From: JAAZPG01 sp012797375
GTDB taxonomy: Bacteria; Acidobacteriota; Aminicenantia; Aminicenantales; UBA4085
Reading direction: 5' to 3'
NCBI GenBank assembly: GCA_937868205.1
Contig: CALMMC010000044.1
Span: forward strand, 1 to 35,488
Length of the DNA stretch: 35,488 nucleotides
Within the stretch, counting starts at the first letter, position 1, and every line of letters begins with the position of its first letter. The notes beneath the pieces were generated by a model, which was not told the origin of the DNA, ran no database searches, and saw nothing but the letters and a program-made list of their open reading frames with translations. The position numbers and the translations under genes are program-made. This document shows, piece by piece, positions 32,015-35,488 of this stretch.

Positions 32015-33814
32015 ATGTTTCCCATGAACTCCATACGCAACTTCTCCATCATCGCCCACGTCGACCACGGCAAATCCACCCTGGCCGACCGCTTTCTCGA
32101 AGTGACCGGGGCGGTCGCCGCCCGCCATCTGCGAGCCCAGACGCTCGACACCATGGAGCTGGAGCGGGAGCGGGGGATCACCATCAAGGCCCGGACCGCC
32201 CGGCTGGAATACACGGCCGCCGACGGCCGGCCGTACGTCTTGAACCTCATCGACACCCCGGGTCACGTCGATTTTTCCTATGAGGTCTCTCGCAGCCTGG
32301 CCGCCTGCGAGGGCGCCCTTCTCGTCATCGACGCCTCCCAGGGCGTGGAAGCCCAAACGCTGGCGAATGCCTACCTGGCCGTGCAAAACGACCTTCCCTT
32401 GATCCCGGTCATCAATAAAATCGACCTCGCCTCGGCCGACCCGGAGGCCGCCCTCGACCAGCTCGAGCATATCGTCGGCTTGAGCCGGGACGAAGCTCTT
32501 CTCACCAGCGCCAAGACCGGCAAAAATGTGAAGGAGATCCTCGAAGCGGTCGTCGCCCGGATTCCTCCGCCGAAAGGGGATCCGGACGCTCCGCTCAAGG
32601 CCCTGCTGTTTGATTCCTGGTACGACAACTACCGGGGCGTCGTCGTCCTCGTCCGGGTCGTTGACGGAACGATCCGGACCGGGGACGCGATCATGCTGAT
32701 GGGCCTGCAAGCCGATTACGAAGTTGAGGAAATCGGTTATCTCACGCCGGATCCGGTGAAGCGGGAGGCCCTGTCGCCGGGCGAAGTGGGGTATCTGATC
32801 GCCGGCATCAAGACGATGAGCCACGCCCGGATCGGCGACACGATCACCCACACGCACCGCCCGGCCTCAGCCGCCCTGTCCGGATTCAAGGAAGCGAAGC
32901 CGACGGTTTTTTGCGGGCTCTTTCCCGCGGCCGAGACCCGCGTCGAGGACCTCCGCGAGGCCCTCGAGAAGCTGCGCCTCAACGATGCCTCGTTTTTTTA
33001 CGAGCCGGAGTCCTCGCAAGCCCTGGGCCAGGGTTACCGGTGCGGATTCCTCGGGCTTCTCCATCGGGAGATCGTCCAGGAACGCCTGGAACGGGAGTTC
33101 GGCCTGACCCTCCTGACGACCGCTCCCAGCGTCAGCTACCGGGTGAAGGTCCGGTCCGGCGAAACCCTCGACATCCGGACGCCGTCCCAGCTGCCCCGGC
33201 CCCAGGACATCGTCTCCATTTCCGAACCGGTCATTGAGGCCATGATCCTCACGCCCGACCGATACCTTGGGGCGATCCTGGCCCTTCTCGAGGGGCGGCG
33301 GGGCGAGCAGAAGAAGCTCGAATTCATCAGTCCCCATCGCGTCCTCCTCCAATACCTTCTCCCGCTCAACGAGGTCGTCTTCGATTTCTTCAACCAGCTC
33401 AAATCGGCCTCCCAGGGATATGCCTCCCTCGATTACGAGCTGGCCGGCTGGCGGGAGGGCCCCTTGGTCAAGCTCGACATCCTGATCAACCGCGAACAGG
33501 TCGACGAGCTTTCGGTGATCGTCCACGAGGACAAGGCGTACACCTTCGGCCGGGCCCTGGTCGAGCGGATGCGCAAGGCGATCCCGCGCCAGCAGTACGA
33601 GGTCGCCCTGCAAGCCGCCCTGGGCAGCCGGGTCATCGCCCGGGAGACGATCAAGGCCTTCCGCAAGGACGTCCTGGCCAAGCTTTACGGCGGCGACTAT
33701 TCGCGGAAGATGAAGGTCCTGGAAAAGCAGAGGGCCGGCAAGAAGCGGATGCGGACCGTCGGCCGGGTGAACATTCCCCAGGAAGCCTTCCTGGCCATCC
33801 TGGAAGTCAAGTAG
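32015..33814 (+). CDS. lepA: Elongation factor 4 (LepA), ribosome-associated GTPase
   Basis: 599 residues, full family length. NFSIIAHVDHGKSTLADRFLE holds the G1 motif; RERGITIKA is G2, DTPGHVDF is G3, NKID is G4 and SAKTG is G5. The C-terminal LepA-specific domain ends GKKRMRTVGRVNIPQEAFLAILEVK. It binds stalled or mis-translocated ribosomes and promotes back-translocation or initiation-related rescue. Starts at ATG 32015 or, nine bases on, ATG 32024; no clear ribosome site separates them. It is followed by the SPL-like gene after 60 bases. Very conserved, so a good phylogenetic marker for placing this contig. Confidence 0.97.
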   Translation: MFPMNSIRNFSIIAHVDHGKSTLADRFLEVTGAVAARHLRAQTLDTMELERERGITIKARTARLEYTAADGRPYVLNLIDTPGHVDFSYEVSRSLAACEGALLVIDASQGVEAQTLANAYLAVQNDLPLIPVINKIDLASADPEAALDQLEHIVGLSRDEALLTSAKTGKNVKEILEAVVARIPPPKGDPDAPLKALLFDSWYDNYRGVVVLVRVVDGTIRTGDAIMLMGLQADYEVEEIGYLTPDPVKREALSPGEVGYLIAGIKTMSHARIGDTITHTHRPASAALSGFKEAKPTVFCGLFPAAETRVEDLREALEKLRLNDASFFYEPESSQALGQGYRCGFLGLLHREIVQERLEREFGLTLLTTAPSVSYRVKVRSGETLDIRTPSQLPRPQDIVSISEPVIEAMILTPDRYLGAILALLEGRRGEQKKLEFISPHRVLLQYLLPLNEVVFDFFNQLKSASQGYASLDYELAGWREGPLVKLDILINREQVDELSVIVHEDKAYTFGRALVERMRKAIPRQQYEVALQAALGSRVIARETIKAFRKDVLAKLYGGDYSRKMKVLEKQRAGKKRMRTVGRVNIPQEAFLAILEVK

Positions 33815-33874
33815 GGCCGGCGGTCAGCTGCCCGGCCGCGGATCAAGGATGGCCGCGGCGGAGAGAGAATCGTT

Positions 33875-34672
33875 ATGCTGGAGCGGGAGAACATGCGAGA
33901 AAAGGCGCCCGCTCCGGTTCCCGTCGTCCGCGAAATCGAAGCCAAGTCGATCCTGAACGCCTCGAAGATCTACGACTACTGCCTCAATCCCTACACCGGC
34001 TGCCAGGTCGCCTGCGTCTACTGTTACGCCGCCTTGTTCATGCGGCGGTACAGCGGGCACGTCGAGCCGTGGGGAGGGTTCGTCGACGTCAAGACCAACG
34101 CCCCTCTTCTTCTGGAGCGGCAAATCGCCAAGGCCAAACGGGGGACGATCTGGATCGCCTCGGTCTGCGATCCGTACCAGCCGCTCGAGAAGAAATTCGG
34201 CTTGACCCGGCGCCTCCTGGAAATCCTCGGCGGGAAGGGTTTTCCCGTCGTGATTCAAACCAAGTCAGCCCTCCTCCGCCGCGACCTCGACATCATCCGG
34301 CGGATCAAGGATGTCGAAGCCGGGTTCTCCGTCGCCACCGAGGACGAGGCCGCGGCCCGGCTGTTCGAGCCCCGGGCCGCCCCGGTCCGCGAGCGGATCG
34401 AGATCCTGCGGGAATTCAAAGCCGCCGGCGTCCGGACCTACGCCTTCGCCGGGCCGCTTCTGCCCGGAAATCCCGAGACGCTGGCCTCTCTCCTGGCCCC
34501 GGCCGTCGAGCACGTGTTCATCGACCGGATGAACTACCAGCCGGCCGTCCGGGCCTTCTATGCCCGTCATGGCCTGCTCGAATATTTATCGGACGCGTTT
34601 TTCCGCCGCCAGGGAGGGGCCCTGGCCCGGGAGCTCCGGGCCCGCGGGGTTCGGGTCAAGACCGTGTTCTGA
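33875..34672 (+). CDS. Radical SAM protein, SPL (spore photoproduct lyase)-like family
   Basis: 265 residues. NPYTGCQVACVYCYA carries C43-x3-C47-x2-C50, which binds the 4Fe-4S cluster for SAM cleavage. SVCDPYQPLEKKFGLTRRLLEIL and VVIQTKSALLRRDLDII follow the COG1533 pattern. This family is widespread in organisms that do not form spores, so true spore-photoproduct repair is not implied; the substrate is unknown. ATG 33875 is preceded by GGAGAG near 33860. It lies 60 bases after lepA and 68 before mtnA on the same strand. At 265 residues it is short of the DNA-repair SplB proteins (about 340). Confidence 0.88.
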   Translation: MLERENMREKAPAPVPVVREIEAKSILNASKIYDYCLNPYTGCQVACVYCYAALFMRRYSGHVEPWGGFVDVKTNAPLLLERQIAKAKRGTIWIASVCDPYQPLEKKFGLTRRLLEILGGKGFPVVIQTKSALLRRDLDIIRRIKDVEAGFSVATEDEAAARLFEPRAAPVRERIEILREFKAAGVRTYAFAGPLLPGNPETLASLLAPAVEHVFIDRMNYQPAVRAFYARHGLLEYLSDAFFRRQGGALARELRARGVRVKTVF

Positions 34673-34740
34673 CCAGCCGCCCTCCGGTTTCCCCGGGGGG
34701 AGGAAAACGCTATACTGGGGGGCGTTCCCAAGGAGTACTC

Positions 34741-35319
34741 ATGCGTCCGACGATCGAGTGGGCCGGCGACAGGATCATCATGATCGACCAGCGGAAGCTC
34801 CCGCTGGAGGAAACCTACGTCGAATGCCGCACTTATGAGGAGGCGGCCGAGGCCATCGAAACCATGGTCATCCGGGGCGCTCCGGCCATCGGAGTGGCCG
34901 CGGCCATGGGGGTCGCCCTCGGGATGCGGGCGGTCAAGAAAGGGGAGGACCGGGACGCGGCCTTCGCCCGCGTCCACGACCGGATTCACCGGACCCGCCC
35001 GACCGCCCGCAATCTTTTCTGGGCCCTGGAGCGGATGAAATCCGTCTTCGAAGCCCATCGCGGCGAGCCGCTGGCTTCGCTCCAGGCGAAGCTTGCAGCC
35101 GAAGCGGTCGAGATCGACCGCGAGGACGAGGAGCTGTGCCGCCGGATCGGAGCCCACGGCGCCCCGCTGATCAAGGACGGCGAGGCGGTCCTGACCCACT
35201 GCAACGCCGGCGGGCTGGCGACGGCCGGTTACGGCACGGCCGTCGGGGTCATCCGGGCGGCCTGGGAAGCCGGCCGGAAATTCACCGTCTTCGCCGACGA
35301 AACCCGGCCGTTTCTCCAG
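34741..35319 (+). CDS. mtnA: Methylthioribose-1-phosphate isomerase MtnA, 3' truncated by adapter
   Basis: 193 codons of about 345 remain. RGAPAIGVAAAMGVALG and LTHCNAGGLATAGYGTA are MtnA signatures; C154 in THCNAG is the catalytic cysteine. The catalytic Asp and the rest of the C-terminal domain are missing. The enzyme isomerises 5-methylthioribose-1-phosphate to methylthioribulose-1-phosphate in methionine salvage. The last genuine residues are ADETRPFLQ; the family then continues with GARLT, but here the adapter begins at 35320 and a frame through it would give a false LSLIHI tail. ATG 34741 has AGGAG at 34731-34735, 5 bases away. A TATACT box at 34711-34716 may be its -10 element. Confidence 0.95.
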
Positions 35320-35488
35320 CTGTCTCTTATACACATCTGACGCTGCCGACGATCTACCCTGTGTAGATCTCGGTGGTCGCCGTATCATTAAAAAAAAAAA
35401 CAAACCCCACATCCGACCCCACCACCAACCACCACACACAACTACACAATCCACTCTCAACCCCTCTACTCACACACCAACTCAGTCA
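35320..35488. other. Nextera adapter, poly-A and low-complexity junk (not biological)
   Basis: CTGTCTCTTATACACATCT (35320-35338) is the reverse mosaic end. GACGCTGCCGACGA (35339-35352) continues the Read 1 adapter complement. TCTACCCT (35353-35360) is an index one base off the complement of AGAGTAGA seen at the 5' end, and 35361-35389 matches the P5 complement. Poly-A (35390-35400) and C/A-rich noise follow, typical of reads running off the end of a fragment. No gene should be called in this part. Confidence 0.97.

Noticed and set aside
33815..33837. GGCCGG/CCGGCC hairpin right after the lepA stop
   Set aside because: An 11-base loop and no T tract; such GC pairs are common in this contig.
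34690..34716. TTTCCC and TATACT 17 bases apart before mtnA
   Set aside because: Good -10 box but the -35 match is only about half, so mentioned with the gene rather than called a promoter.
34567..35460. 297-residue minus-strand frame at the right end
   Set aside because: It runs antisense to mtnA and its N-terminal part is translated adapter, poly-T and noise, including the known contaminant peptide FFFLMIRRPPRST.
1..35488. Search for tRNA, rRNA, CRISPR arrays, insertion sequences or phage genes
   Set aside because: Reading both strands I saw no cloverleaf with CCA, rRNA core, regularly spaced repeats, transposase or integrase motif; a covariance search could still find small RNAs.

Overview
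The window is a high-GC, gene-dense bacterial contig, almost certainly from a metagenome or single-cell assembly. Both ends run into Nextera tagmentation adapter (bases 1-48 and 35320-35389, the latter followed by poly-A and C/A-rich junk), so biological sequence spans about 49-35319. Two GWxTD-domain proteins, a TonB-dependent receptor with an N-terminal carboxypeptidase-regulatory-like domain, a minor-pilin/PilY1 operon and a high-GC Gram-negative gene style suggest Acidobacteriota, perhaps Candidatus Aminicenantes. That placement is inference; there is no rRNA or tRNA gene to test it.

Layout. 50-5944 (+): a 5'-truncated DUF1156 adenine methyltransferase and a DUF499 ATPase with an N-terminal Swt1-like HEPN domain (motif RNEWAH). 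These families occur together in anti-phage, restriction-like islands; any further genes of the system would lie beyond the truncated end. 5975-8307 (-): a flavodoxin-like protein, a small secreted protein and a Tat-exported class V aminotransferase. 8566-9960 (+): a PepP-type M24 peptidase behind a leader rich in hairpins. 9985-12746 (-): diacylglycerol/sphingosine-type lipid kinase, PlsC-like acyltransferase and GDP-mannose 3,5-epimerase-like genes, transcribed in that order.

12904-19283 (+) is a complete-looking type IV minor pilin operon: FimT/GspH, PilV, PilW, PilX and PilY1, tightly packed or overlapping. 19323-21733 (-) is an ABC exporter (ATPase then permease, ATGA overlap). 21851-25803 (+) holds a GWxTD/TPR protein whose signature Trp is replaced, a GntR/FadR-type regulator with a strong promoter and palindromic operator candidate, and a GWxTD lipoprotein. 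25810-28866 (-) is a TonB-dependent receptor.

29119-30462 (-) holds tatA and a coiled-coil SAM methyltransferase, with a duplicated 3' tail downstream. 30630-34672 (+) holds a Tat-exported M24 peptidase, lepA and an SPL-like radical SAM protein, and mtnA begins at 34741 before the adapter truncates it. The tatA gene and two RR-leader proteins make a coherent Tat theme.

The best candidate for an incompletely described system is the methyltransferase/HEPN-ATPase pair at the left end. Its component families are already known in defence islands, so I would call it a partial instance of a known type rather than a new system. No CRISPR array, transposase, phage gene or RNA gene was recognised. No gene-free stretch exceeds 300 bases inside the biological sequence; the longest are 8308-8565 and 28867-29118.
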